Notes under the pieces: model-generated
Seen by the model: only the letters and a program-made list of their open reading frames with translations
Database searches by the model: none
Told to the model about the DNA's origin: nothing
DNA from: Pseudevernia furfuracea
Lineage: Eukaryota; Ascomycota; Lecanoromycetes; Lecanorales; Parmeliaceae
NCBI GenBank assembly: GCA_022315425.1
Contig: JAIUPT010000010.1
Span: forward strand, 930,001-994,000
DNA: 64,000 nucleotides
Reading direction: 5' to 3'
Shown: positions 20,895 to 31,952 of the stretch, piece after piece
How positions within the stretch are numbered: the stretch's first letter is position 1
Layout: every line of letters begins with the position of its first letter
Program-made: the position numbers and the translations under genes

Positions 20895-23800
20895 TCATTG
20901 GAAGTAGTCTCCATGCTCTCGCAAGTGCTTTTTCCATCGTTGAATCTTCTCCTTCTCCTCAGCCTCCAGTCTTTTGGCTTTTTTCCTCTCATATACAGCC
21001 CTGACAGTCCTCTTCGTTTGGTCTCTGCCGGCTTCGAAGTTAGCTCGTGCGAGGGCGACAACTTTATCGATCTCTTGTGGCGAATATATAAAGTTCCAGG
21101 TGGAAAGAAACGGCGACGTGTCTGGATCAACACCTTCCACCTCGGGATTTTGTAGGAAGGGAAAATAGACAACCGTGATTCCAGCGTCGGGAGCTAGGAG
21201 CTTCCAGTCGGCGTCAGGATCAACGCGCGTGCTTTGTGGTGGCTCCTTTCGATCTATAGTGGTGCCAACCCAGACTGAAAGCCATTTTCCGAGTCAGCAT
21301 TTCTTGTTCAGTGTACTAGTACCAAATCACGTCGGAGTAAAATTATCGCGCAAGTGGAGGTCAAAAGTAACGGGAGGGTGAATTCTCGAAAAAGGTCTCG
21401 ATACTTGAGTGCCAATACATGCTAGGAGAGAGCTCGAGGTTTGCGTACCATTGCAATAGCCCAGGTCCGTCTTCCCAGGTTCTTTGGTCCCGTGTTTTGC
21501 AATTTGACCCTTAGTATTCTTTTTAGATCTCCCTCTCTGCTCTTCTCGCGTCTCAGCAATGTTGCCAGCAGCCTGTTGAGCTGTCACTGCATCAGCTGCA
21601 TCAAGCTCAGTCTTAGTTTTATCCTCCACTTCTGGCCACCCAGCACCTACGGGCCATCCTCTGACACCTCGCTGTTTTGCGTAGCCCTCGGCAACAGAAA
21701 GCCAATTCTCCTGCTTGATATCTGCAGAAGCATCAAAGCAGACAATAATGTCAACGTTTCGGTCTCTACGGAGCAGCGGATAGAGAGGAAGATTATTGCT
21801 CATGCCCTGGGAAGATTAGTATTAGGCGAATGCAAAATTCGTGGTCTAATGGGAGATCCATGCACGCATCATCACAAAACATGGCAATGACTTACAGCAT
21901 CCATCAGCTCAAGATATTCATCGTTGAAGATGCTCTTAGGGCAAGTCGATGGCAGCCGGCTTTCGAGGCCTCTTACGAAATTTGGAATTGTTCCCGGATC
22001 GATTGGATGCAATTTGATCAACTCGTCGTTCTTCTCCTCGATCAGGGCGTTGATACCTCCAAAGCCGGCAAGTCCTTTTAGGACGGGGCGGACCTCTTTG
22101 TAGTAGTGGGCAAGCTGATAGAGGTCTAAGGGTCAGCCCTTGAAACGTATCTCGAAGCTCGAAAGATTGTTCAGCTTAGGAGATTTAGACCTAAGAGTTA
22201 CGTACGGTAGCGCAGAATGCAGAGCCCCAGATCCCCATCAGAAAAGGAAGGCGAAGCTCTGGAAGTGGAGGCCTATCCTCACGGTTCACACTTCTACCCA
22301 TTTGGAAGTGACGACCGATGCTCCATGACGGAATGCCGGCCTCAAACTCTTCACAAAAAAGCTCGTAAGGGGTAAACTCGAACCACTGGAACCATGCTTC
22401 TTGCTTTGCCTTTTCCTTCACTGCGTCCGTTGTCTCGCCTTCCACTTTGTTGTCCTTTGTTTTTTGCTCCTCTAACGGTATCTCATGCCTAACAGCAGCA
22501 TAAATAGGGAGTGGATTATCACCACGGGAAAGGTAGAACCGTTGGTTGGAGAGCTTGAGATCTCCATCGTTGACGCTAAGCTCGTCTCGTGGAATCATCA
22601 ATCGACTCGATAGCAGTAGACCATAAACGTCAACGAGGCCAAAATCTGCTCGCGGGTCGCCTTTGAGCCGTTCCACGGAGCCAGCAAGCAGGAATTTATT
22701 TGTGGGAGATCTTGTACTACGCAGTTTTGGAGTCAGCATTGCTTGTTCGATGTAGGAAAAGGAGTTTTAAGATAGGTCTCGGGACTAGAAAGGTCTTCCT
22801 GCTCCCGAAACATGTCTTATGACTCAATCTCAATACCATACCAAACAGGAAAGATCGTCTCAGCAAAGTACGTACCATAAGTCCAAGAAACTAGGTGGGT
22901 ACGCGATGTGGACGCCTATGCGCTTCTTCAAATGTTCTATAACTTTATCATATCTACCGCCACCGAGACTTGAATTATATAGAGCCTGCAGCCAGCAACT
23001 GCCGCTGACACCAGCACTGGATCAAATACTTGAAGTCAGTATTGCTTATTTGAGGGATAATACCGAGTCTTGTACGTCAACACTCCCAAGACACGTCTCA
23101 AGCCTTAGGAAGAGGGGATATTAAACTGCGAAGACACGTACGTGTAAGTCGCGCAATCAAAGAGCCCTGCCTCTTGCGCCTGTAATATAGTTAGTATTGC
23201 ATGATTGCAGACCATGGTAAGGTCTTCTGTACACTCAAGTATGATGCTGCTCCAGCAACCAGGGCCCTCAGACCTCCACCTGATCCACACACTGCGATGG
23301 TGGGCACGTCTTTGGGATCCACATCGACCTCTGGTATCTCGAGGTACTTTGCCAGAGCTTGGGCTGTATATCTCTTTCTGCGCCGAACGAAAGCCATTTC
23401 ATCAGAACATAAGTTTTTCCCGATCCTTACTCTCGCGTTCAGCGCGATTTCGGGATGGATGTCTTCATCTTGGGCTTCTTGCCAGATCTCTTCGGCGAGT
23501 GACCCTCTGGCCATGTTCATCTCTCGCTGAAGCTTTGTCACATAATCCGGAAGATCGTGAGCCCATTGCGGAATGAATCGATCTGTGATCTTGTCCCCAA
23601 GTTTTGTCCACTGCGGGGAATTCGACGTCAGCCAAAAAAAAAATCTAGGGGAGTCTCCCGTCTCGCGGGAAGAGTAACAAGAAGACCCTCTACGCCGCTA
23701 GATGCAAGGAGTAGGTGTTGGGAGTACAGCTGTTGTTCCTCTACGAGGTGAGGGAATCTCCTCCGGTATAGAAGAGTCCGGGCTGAGTATGATTCATTTT

Positions 23801-24498
23801 TGGGAGGAGAATCAGGATCAACAGAAAATCGTGGGGGATTGATTGGTTACTTGTTCGTGAAAGAAGTCTCGCGACCCATTTCGATGGTATCAACGAGGGA
23901 CGAATTCCTAAAATGTCCGTACCTGCACAGATGATAGCGACTTGCGGGCTATAGCAACGTTGAGAGAGAAAGAAGCCCATGCTACGCTATCCTCATCCTC
24001 GAAAAGGGGAATTTCATCATCCGGGATTTCTACTGGAGCTTTGGCATCATTGTCTTCCTGTCTGGACAACCTCGGGTCAGTGTATTTTCCCAAAGTTCTA
24101 AGCCAAATCAATTTCCTTGACAAGTAATTAAGAGGCGCGTTGTCTGCCCAATTAGGAGCTTTAGCGGTACTGATCCCCGTAAATGCCGTGATAGTGGCAA
24201 GTATTGAAGTATTTCCACACAACAATAGCAACTTCGCTCTGTAACATGGACGATTGTACACATCAAAACATAATCTACGCCTGACATTGCTTGTCTTTTG
24301 ACCGTCGTTCCAACCAGGTGAAAAGTAGACTCACTGGCTCGATTCTTTTGGGCGTCTCTTGGAAATCCGAGGTTGAGTTTTGGGCCATTGTTTAGTACTA
24401 CCGCTGTCATTATGTCGCACAGCTGAGGGATTGGAGGTGCAGTTGAGCGCAAAAGCAACCGATGATCCGACGATTAGAGAGCCTATGCGCTGGTTCAT
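20895..24498 (-). CDS. plaA: Cytosolic phospholipase A2 (fungal PlaA type)
   Basis: Ca-independent-type cPLA2 lipase; hydrolyses phospholipid sn-2 esters. A. nidulans PlaA is mitochondrial. Nine exons: 24498-24335, 24238-23923, 23610-23233, 23179-23142, 23016-22876, 22716-22206, 22114-21896, 21806-21449, 21274-20895; phases close to 834 aa. N-terminus is hydrophobic (MNQRIGSLIVGSSVAFALN) with a second hydrophobic stretch in exon 2. Nucleophile block is TIAVCGSGGGLRALVAG (about residue 275), then AGVSGSCWLQALY. Arg/Asp side: LMDA|GMSNNLPLYPLL is split by intron 7 and carries the catalytic Asp. Linking blocks PTNKFLLAG, GLVDVYGLLL, WFQWFEFTPYE and GIWGSAFCAT all match the family. The C-terminus is charged. 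Five introns exceed 95 nt (96, 312, 125, 159, 174), unusually long for this locus; three share introner-like sequence. Divergent from EXO70. Confidence 0.93.
21275..21448 (-). repeat. Introner-like intron, plaA intron 8
   Basis: 174-nt intron (GTACGC...CAG). Its 3' part on the sense strand reads GAACAAGAAATGCTGACTC, shared with three other introns in this window; it also has a CATGTATTGG...TATCGAGAC block resembling the stem of the IRC3 intron at 45358-45380. Confidence 0.65.
22717..22875 (-). repeat. Introner-like intron, plaA intron 5
   Basis: 159-nt intron (GTACGT...TAG). Sense strand ends with GAACAAGCAATGCTGACTC before the acceptor, and its middle has a GTTTCGGGA / TCCCGAGAC inverted pair that would form a stem. 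Confidence 0.7.
23017..23141 (-). repeat. Introner-like intron, plaA intron 4
   Basis: 125-nt intron (GTACGT...CAG). Sense strand has CTTGAGACGTGTCTTGGG in the middle and AAATAAGCAATACTGACTTC at the 3' end, matching the other members at most positions. Confidence 0.7.
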
Positions 24499-24860
24499 AA
24501 TCCTGAAAAGTTCTTTGTTTTCAATGACTGATCAATTTTCCATCGGGAGAAACGACAACGCAAGCACGCCAAGCCACTACTCGTATTTCTACTTGACCAC
24601 CAACTAACCTTTCTAGGTATAGCGCTTTCAATGATCCGAGCTTTACCACGTTGGTACGTTGCCTGGTTTCTCGGTTGGAAGGGTTGATAGAGGCGCAGAA
24701 AAGGTGGTGGAGGCAGTTGTAACGGCCAGTATATGTTTGCACAAGTCTGATCATATCGAATTGCTGCCTGGTAACCACAATTTTGTATAATCAGAATAGG
24801 CCAGCACCGTGGCATTTTTCATTTCTTACATCCTGTTCACGAATAAGCGTGAGCGAAAAC
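24499..24860. promoter_or_regulatory. Divergent promoter of plaA and EXO70
   Basis: 362 bases between the two ATGs. No clear TATA or repeated operator recognised; short overlapping open frames on the minus strand (24495-24815) are not supported. Confidence 0.5.
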
Positions 24861-26932
24861 ATGGCAAAACTTCAAAAAGCTGTTTGGGCGGAGGAGAAAG
24901 CAGAGGTAGAGGTCCTCCTTGCACAGAGGGATGAGCATTCAAACATTGGTAGAAGACTCAAGACACTCCAGGCAAGTGTCGAGGGTGGAGGTCGGACAGT
25001 CAGGGATGGAATGGGCCAAGTGCACAGTAATACAAACCAGCATCAGATCAAGATACATAGTAGGTTGCTAGACAGAGAAGTTAACATGGGACCTAACCTC
25101 CTTTTCAAGACATTGAGAAGCTCATCAAACACATTGACAAGATGCTTGAGCCAGGACAGGACAAAGGAAAGGAAGAGAGGATCATTCGGGCTGGGTAATT
25201 CGAATCTAGGAGAGAGTCGCTTTTTCTTTTTACTGATTAAAATCCAGACCGGCCCAAGTCGGATTGACCGAGTACTTGAACTCGCTCAAACGTGTGCATC
25301 GAGCTCTTACCGAGATGGGCTCTACAAACATGCGTGCCAATCAACAGGCCATCGGTGACTTCAACGAGCTTTTGGCTGAAGGTAGTAAAAAGTTGGAAGA
25401 AGTCTATCGTTCCGTGCTCCTCGAATTTTCTCAGCCTCTGGAGCCTCTGCACTATCTCACACGGGGTAAGCCACGCATGGCTTCCATTCTATGACCTTGA
25501 ATGCTAATCCACCAAAGAATTGCCCTTCCCGACTTTATCAAATGGGACTGCATCGGAGTTGGAGGCTATGGACAAATACATATCTTCTCCAAGCGCTCGC
25601 GGTACAATCCTCAACCAGCGAGAGTCACCTTCGGTCCATCTTTACTCAGATATCCGTGGTCCCTACCTCGTCGGTAGCCTCCAAAATCTATCTTTAGCAT
25701 CAATCAGCACCTCGAAAAAGAAAACCACCGATGAACTCTATCGCCAAGGCAGCAATGCCATTAATCAGTATGCCAAAGCGATCGATAGCATTTTTCTTGC
25801 CGAATTCCAAAGTATTTCTGCGAGCTTCCCCCGTCATGATTGGGCCATAGCATTTGAAACTACTTGCCGCAGAGCCCTCGCCGAGTTTGCCAAAACTCTG
25901 CGCGAGCTCAACATGCACATCAAATCCAATTTGACCACGGACTGCTTCCTTGCCTACGAGATCATCGAGGTAGTCACAGACGTAGCACATCATCTCAACT
26001 CCAAGACTGGGGAACCACTGCCTTTTGGGGATGCTCTGAAGCCAGTCAGGGAAATCGCTAAATTTTCACTTCCCGAGCTGTTCGAAGACCAACGACGCCG
26101 CATCATGTCCTTAGCTATTTTGCCTGCAGATGGCTCAGCCATCCCCTTCACGTCTGAAACGATGACACGCCTCCAGACCTTTACCGCCTATCCAAAATCG
26201 CTCTCATCGATCCTGGCCTCCATAGGCGACGGCAACTGGACTCAGTCCGCATCAGCTAACCGTTCGAACAATTCCTCCACCTCCTTACCCTTGCTCAAAT
26301 CCCTAGATGTTGGCGCAGACGGCGCTCAATTGCTGACACATTATGTTCTCGACACACTTGAAGCACACCTGACTACCCTTGAATCACGTGCTCGTATCCT
26401 CCTCAAATCCAAGGCCGTTCATGGTGTTTTCATCTCTAACACCGTCGCTCTAATCGACCGCATGATCCGTTCCTCTGACCTCGCCTCTCTCATCGGCGCC
26501 AATCCGGGCGCTCAATCCAAGATCGACACTTGGCGCAGGAAAGGCGTCTCCACGTACATGGACGCCTGGCGTGAACCGTCATCGGCGCTCTTAGACTCCA
26601 CTCGCACGAATGCCTCGGGAGCCCGTCCGCATTCCGGCGCCTCTCTCTCCTCGGCTGAGGTGGTCAAATCTCTCGGCAGCAAAGAAAAAGATGCAATCAA
26701 GGAAAAATTCAAGCTCTTCAACACTTCCTTCGACGAGTGTGTGAAGCGGCACAAGGAGTTGAGTCCCGGCATGGAGAGAGAGGTAAAGAGTGAGTTGAGC
26801 AGGGAAGTGGGGCATCAGGTGGAGCCGCTCTACGCACGCTTCTACGATCGTTACGAGGCACTGGATAAGGGCAAGGGCAAGTATGTCAAGTATGATAAGG
26901 GCTCGCTGGCTGCAGCCCTGGCATTGCTCTGA
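24861..26932 (+). CDS. EXO70: Exocyst complex subunit Exo70
   Basis: Exocyst subunit that binds PI(4,5)P2 and Rho GTPases and tethers secretory vesicles at the plasma membrane. Four exons: 24861-25059, 25110-25194, 25248-25465, 25518-26932; introns of 50-53 nt; 638 aa, as usual for fungi. The N-terminal coiled coil (MAKLQKAVWAEEKAEVEVLL) leads through IEKLIKHIDKML and REERIIR-like text to VGLTEYLNSLKRVHRALTEM, the usual Exo70 order. The Pfam Exo70 helical bundle spans about residues 250-630. The basic C-terminal stretch YDKGSL-type (KGKGKYVKYDKG) corresponds to the lipid-binding end. Confidence 0.95.
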
Positions 26933-27644
26933 AGGCGGACTAAAGGACGCATTCTGTATGATGCTGCCTTGACCGATCGCATTTTGAGATTGAAGGAAGC
27001 GGATTGTTAGACGGCCTCTCAGTCAGAGGCAGTGTGGTATGTATGGTTTGTGATGCAGAGCATAGCGGCGATACCCTACTGATCACCGTTTACCCGAGTC
27101 CTTTCTTTCCTTTTGGGAGAGTGCAGAGTTTCTTTCTACCAGGGGATGTGTTCTGTGGGGTATGAGAATTTCAGCGGTTGGATCTGGAGTTCATGGGACT
27201 AATCTTTCGCTATCTGCTGTAATGGGGGTATCAAATCTATGGATTGCCAACGCCTTTGTCTTGGGCAAGTCGATCAAATAATGCCTCCGCTCAAGTTTGA
27301 CCCAATTCGAGTCTTACAACTTCATTCTGCCTCAATGTGTGCAAGTTCCCTCATACGTTAGCCAGCTTCTTGGAAAGTCGAAGGTCTTGATCAAGGCTGA
27401 AAATGAGAAGGATGGCGAGCACGTTGATTCATGATCATGTCGTCGTATGGAATTGGTGGTGAAAATGCAAAAGACCATTAGCTCAAGGCAAGCAAGATCG
27501 AAACGAGAGCAGTTCTGCTGCTAGATGCTCTGCTGATAATGTGATATGAGTGGCTGGTGTTTTCGCCGATGATATTCGCAGTAGCTTCTGGTCATGTATC
27601 TCGAGTATCAAATAGAGATGGTGAGGAATTCGAGAAAAAAGTTT
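26933..27644. other. Intergenic, convergent 3' ends
   Basis: 712 bases between EXO70 and the SNF2 gene stops. No ORF with family features; I see no RNA gene or repeat. Confidence 0.6.
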
Positions 27645-30600
27645 CTACCTGAAAAGGCTTCTGAGCTCATCCAGTTTGCGCTTCGCTGCTTCAGCCTTGT
27701 CAATCTTGCCACGGTTCATACTGAGATCGGCGAGATTCTGCTTCTTGCGCTGTAGATCCAGCATCTTCTCCTCGAAGCTGTCCTTCATGATGAAGCGATA
27801 AGTGAAAACCTCGCGTCTCTGACCCAAACGATGGACTCTGTCAACAGCCTGAGCCTCAGCAGCCGGATTGAACTGTGGTTCCATGACGTAGACTTTGGAT
27901 CCAGTGGTCAAATTGAGACCTAAACCTCCAGCCATAATGGAGATGAGTATGACGCATACTGTCGAGTCATCTCTAAATGCGTCCAGAGAAATGTTGCGGT
28001 TCTTGCGGCTCATTTTGCCATCAAGACGGACAAAATTGATATTGTTGTCTTCAAGCGCGATCTGGACCAGGTCAAGATTGGCGGTCCAGCCTGAGAAGAC
28101 AACGCTCTTGATGGGCTGTTCACCAGGTGGTAGACTCTCACTCTCGACTTCGGACTTCCTCAATTCCTCCAAAAGTGCCTTGACTTTCGTATGGGGGCCA
28201 CCATATCTTCCCATGATCTTTGCATTACGGGGATTCTCTCTAGCCAAAGCTCTAGCCTCTTCGGCGGCTTCGATGCCGTCCTTGGTGAGCTCGAAAAAAG
28301 ATGTTCGCAACGTCTGCTCGCAAAAAGGGCACTTGAAGCGATGGTCTGTCGAGGAAACCTGCACAATTGAAGTCTTGACAGCGTCCATACACTGCCTGCA
28401 GACGATTTGATAACATGGCAACATGCATCCAAGTACCTCCTCGCTACCATTTGGTGTATCTTCTCTATCTTTGACGATAATCTTGCGCGTACATTGGACG
28501 CAAGTATCGGAATCAGTCTCTCTGAAAAGCATGAGCATCTCGTAAGCTTGTTTTGGGCTGAGAGCGGGCCTATTGTCCTCTTCTTCATCGTCGAGGGTAA
28601 TGGCGTTGTCCAAGCTAAAACCTTCTGTGACTTTGAGGTCATCTTCGCTGAGGAGCTCACGGCCATGAGCGCAGAGTAGACGGAGTCGCATGATAGCTCG
28701 AAGGATGTGGGCATATGTTTTCCCGCCCAAGCTCTTTTTCTGTTCACCAGCAATGACCTTCAACGTGTTTTGAGAGTCTTTTGCAAACCAGTCGTATAGA
28801 CCAAACTCCTCGTCAGTAAAAGGCAGTCTGACAACATGATCATGGCGGCCAGGAAGATCAATGCGGTCTTTGAGACGTCGAAGAGTAATACTGTCCACCA
28901 AAAGTCGCAGCTTTGGTATGATTTCAGGGTCTGCGTTCTTGAATGGAGCGAGGATGAATTGCGAAAATCCGCCCTTGTCGAAAGGGTGAACTCTTAGGAA
29001 TTTGATCAATGCTCCCAAGTCATCTAATCTATTCTGGACTGGGGTACCCGTCACGGCCCATCTTCGCTGAGCTGAAAGTGCGCAGATAGCTTGAGATTGA
29101 CGGGTGGATTGCTCACGGATCATGTGCGCCTCGTCAAGCACAATACGAAAGAAGTTCGTTTGTAGCAAGGGTTCGATGTCCTTGCGTTTCGCGCGTCCTC
29201 CATATTCGCTGGCCACGATGCTGTAAGTCGTAATAACAAGATCATATCGGGCCAAAGCATTGATGTCTGTGATACGGTTGGCACCATGATAGACATAGTA
29301 TTTTAAAGCTCCAGGCTTGATGTGAGTAGCGATCTGATCTTCCCAATTCGCGAGAGTGCTCAACGGAGAGATAAGCAAAGTGGTTTTCGAATTGCGAACC
29401 AGGGCCTTATCACCATCCATGTCTGGCAAGTGCCCGATCTCTTCGTATTCATTTGCTGCCTCCAAACTTCCAACAATGAGAGACAGAATACTCAGTGTCT
29501 TGCCTAGACCCATCATATCTGCAAGAATTCCTCCGAGTACTTCAGGTGGCTTATTGCGCTCTTCTGTGCCGGTGATGACATTGTAGTAGGTAGGAGGTCC
29601 ATCGGGTCGATATCTTAAGCGCCACAGCGAGTTATTGTCTTCCTCATTTTCGCTGAAAACACGCTTTTCTTCTTTGCTGGTGAGGAAGTAAAGACCTTGT
29701 TTTTGATGGCCGAGCAATGGCGTGGTGATACGAGGGTCTGCTTCTATCTCTGGCAGATTCTCTGACTGCTCAAGAGAATCAAACATTCCAACAATATCGT
29801 TATGGATCTCCTCTGCAGTACGAACGACATAACCAGGAGCCATACGGGCCGCGCTCTGTGTCCCTCCAGAAAAGGTCCTTGGAGGCGTGTCGGCAGGTTG
29901 ATGTGGATTGAGGACCTCTATCCCATTGTCTACCATGAATGGAGGCCCGAGCAAAACATTTCTCTGTCTGAGAAATCTACCCAATGGCTGTGCTTTGGCC
30001 TTCGGACCATACAAATTGATTGTAATGTCAAAGTATTCGGAGCATTCTTTGCCCGGGTAGTCGTTCGGCTGTCTCTTTCTTATGGGGATCCTAGCTTGCG
30101 TTCGGAAACGAGGGTTTTTGGAGTCCATGATCCTTGCGAGAGCCACTGATGTTTTCACATCAACGTTGCCGAAATCTTTGCCCATGGGATCGATGACGCG
30201 AATAATGTTGTCGTTTCCAGGGAAACGCTTGAGTTGCAACCTCATGGCGGGCCAATCGCTCTTACTGATGTAAACAGCTTTACCACCGGGGCACGGCAGT
30301 TGATGAGCTTGAACTTTCGTATGCTGCAAGCGCCCATAGCACACTTCTTTCTCCTGACTGTCACTGACAATGACGAGTTCTTCCTCATCATCTGAAATGC
30401 CAATTAGTATCAGTGCTCAAGGAAGCTTTGCTTGAATAGAGATACGTACCTCCAGTCAAATCTACAACGGCGTTGACAGACGCTGACTCCGCAATGCCTT
30501 GCTTCTTTTTCTCTTTCAAGTAGTCTCCAATCTCTCCACCTTTGCCTCCGCTCACAAAGCTGACTTTCTTTTCCTCTTCGACATCGAACTCGCCGTTTTC

Positions 30601-31188
30601 AACTTTGGGCTTCTTCCACGGACGCTCTTCACGTTGCGAAACGTTATGCACTTTCTCAATCAAGCTGCCCATACCCGGGCCTTCGTAGTCCCCGTGATCT
30701 CGCTTGTGTAAGCCATTTACGTTGGTCCCGATGGGATTGCTGTTAGTTTCGGAGGGTTTGCCGCTTGGTTGCAGATTGAAGGGAATTGATTGAGGTATGG
30801 TAGTTTCGGTTGAAGCGCTTTTAAAATCTTTTTGCCGTTGGTCATTGTTGAAGCCTTTCGGATCGAGAAGGCGACGTGGATCAAAGGTGCTTGAGGCAGG
30901 TTGCCCCGCCATTGCCGTATTCTGTGAGCTTATGGCCTTCCTGCCTTTATTTTCAGAGACATGGTAAGCATCATCCTTTGACTGTTGTGATGCAATATCA
31001 GGTACGAAGAGTGTTTTAAGGGAAGATTCCGAATGAGGCGGTTCACTACCGCGACGAGGGGGCAAAGAGGAAAGTTCAAAGTGAGATGAGATGGAGGTAC
31101 CATTGGCCAAGTGCTTTTTCGAGGCTTTGGGATCTGTGTGTGTTGCAGCAGATACCTGAGTGCCGTTGGCGCCTGTGAAGGATGCCAT
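27645..31188 (-). CDS. SNF2-family ATPase with embedded RING finger (RAD5/HLTF-like)
   Basis: DNA-dependent ATPase of the RAD5/RAD16/HLTF group, linked in the family to post-replication repair and chromatin. Exons 31188-30450 and 30391-27645 with a 58-nt intron; 1161 aa. The N-terminal ~240 residues are disordered. SNF2 motifs: Walker A GGILADMMGLGKTLSILSL, DEAH box RIVLDEAHMIREQS, motif III RRWAVTGTPVQNRLDDLGAL. The RING lies between helicase lobes: CVQC...MLPCYQIVCRQC...FKCPFC. The position that is His in C3HC4 RINGs reads Gln (C-Y-Q-I-V-C). Lobe 2 shows VVFSGWTANLDLV, SIMAGGLGLNLTTGS and DRVHRLGQRR. I do not see a clear HIRAN domain, so RAD5 itself is not proven. Confidence 0.9.
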
Positions 31189-31952
31189 GTGGTGATATGT
31201 ATGCTTGGAGCGAAGATGTCGAGGTCGTTGATCATGCGTAGTGGTCTAAGTGAAAGATGGTTGTGTGAGGTCGAGGATGAAGAAAGGATGGTGAGGTGGT
31301 GGACAGGCTCATTAGACTGGACAAGCTGAGCATTGTGATAGAGATGGAATGAAGTGAGAAGTGAATACTTCAAGAGGATGATCCTGTTTATCTTTTATCT
31401 TTCATCTTTCATCTTTTCATCTTTTATTTTTTATCTTTTTATCTTTTTTCTTGTTTATGTGGGTGGATCACGCATACCTCGAAAAGACAATGAATGAGAT
31501 GACTACTTTATAAGTCGATGCCGAGGAACGCAGTTACGCCACGAGCCACGATTAAATAAGGTAGTCGTTTAGCCGATTAATCCGATTACCCGTACTCGGT
31601 AAAGTACTCTAAGGTACGGAGTAAGCCCTAAGGTAATGTACTGTTGTGTTTATACCTACCTACCTTAACTTTATGCATGCAGTTGCGCTACGGGAACTAA
31701 GATAAAATTACCTTAAAAGTAAGATTACATAAGGTATTGCCTAAGCGTGTCTCTAAAATGTTTGAGTATCCTATCGACACCTACGCTATACCAATATTTC
31801 TAAATACACTGTCATCTTTGCCATCACGATGAAATCGTGTGCTGGATGCTTCATGCCCTGTCAATCATACCCCGGCCAACGCGCGCCAATGTGATGGATC
31901 AATGCCCCGTAGTCGTAAAAGCAGTAGCTATGCAATTATGTATCCTGACCTT
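31189..31952. promoter_or_regulatory. Upstream region of the SNF2 gene
   Basis: 764 bases between the SNF2 start and the LSB6 stop. Holds a pyrimidine repeat (31386-31453) and, at about 31560-31740, many AAGGTA/TACCTT copies on both strands. No gene seen. Confidence 0.55.
31386..31453. repeat. TATCTTTT/CATCTTTT pyrimidine repeat
   Basis: Degenerate tandem TTTATC/TTTCATC units on the + strand, i.e. a purine tract on the SNF2 sense strand upstream of its ATG. Confidence 0.8.
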
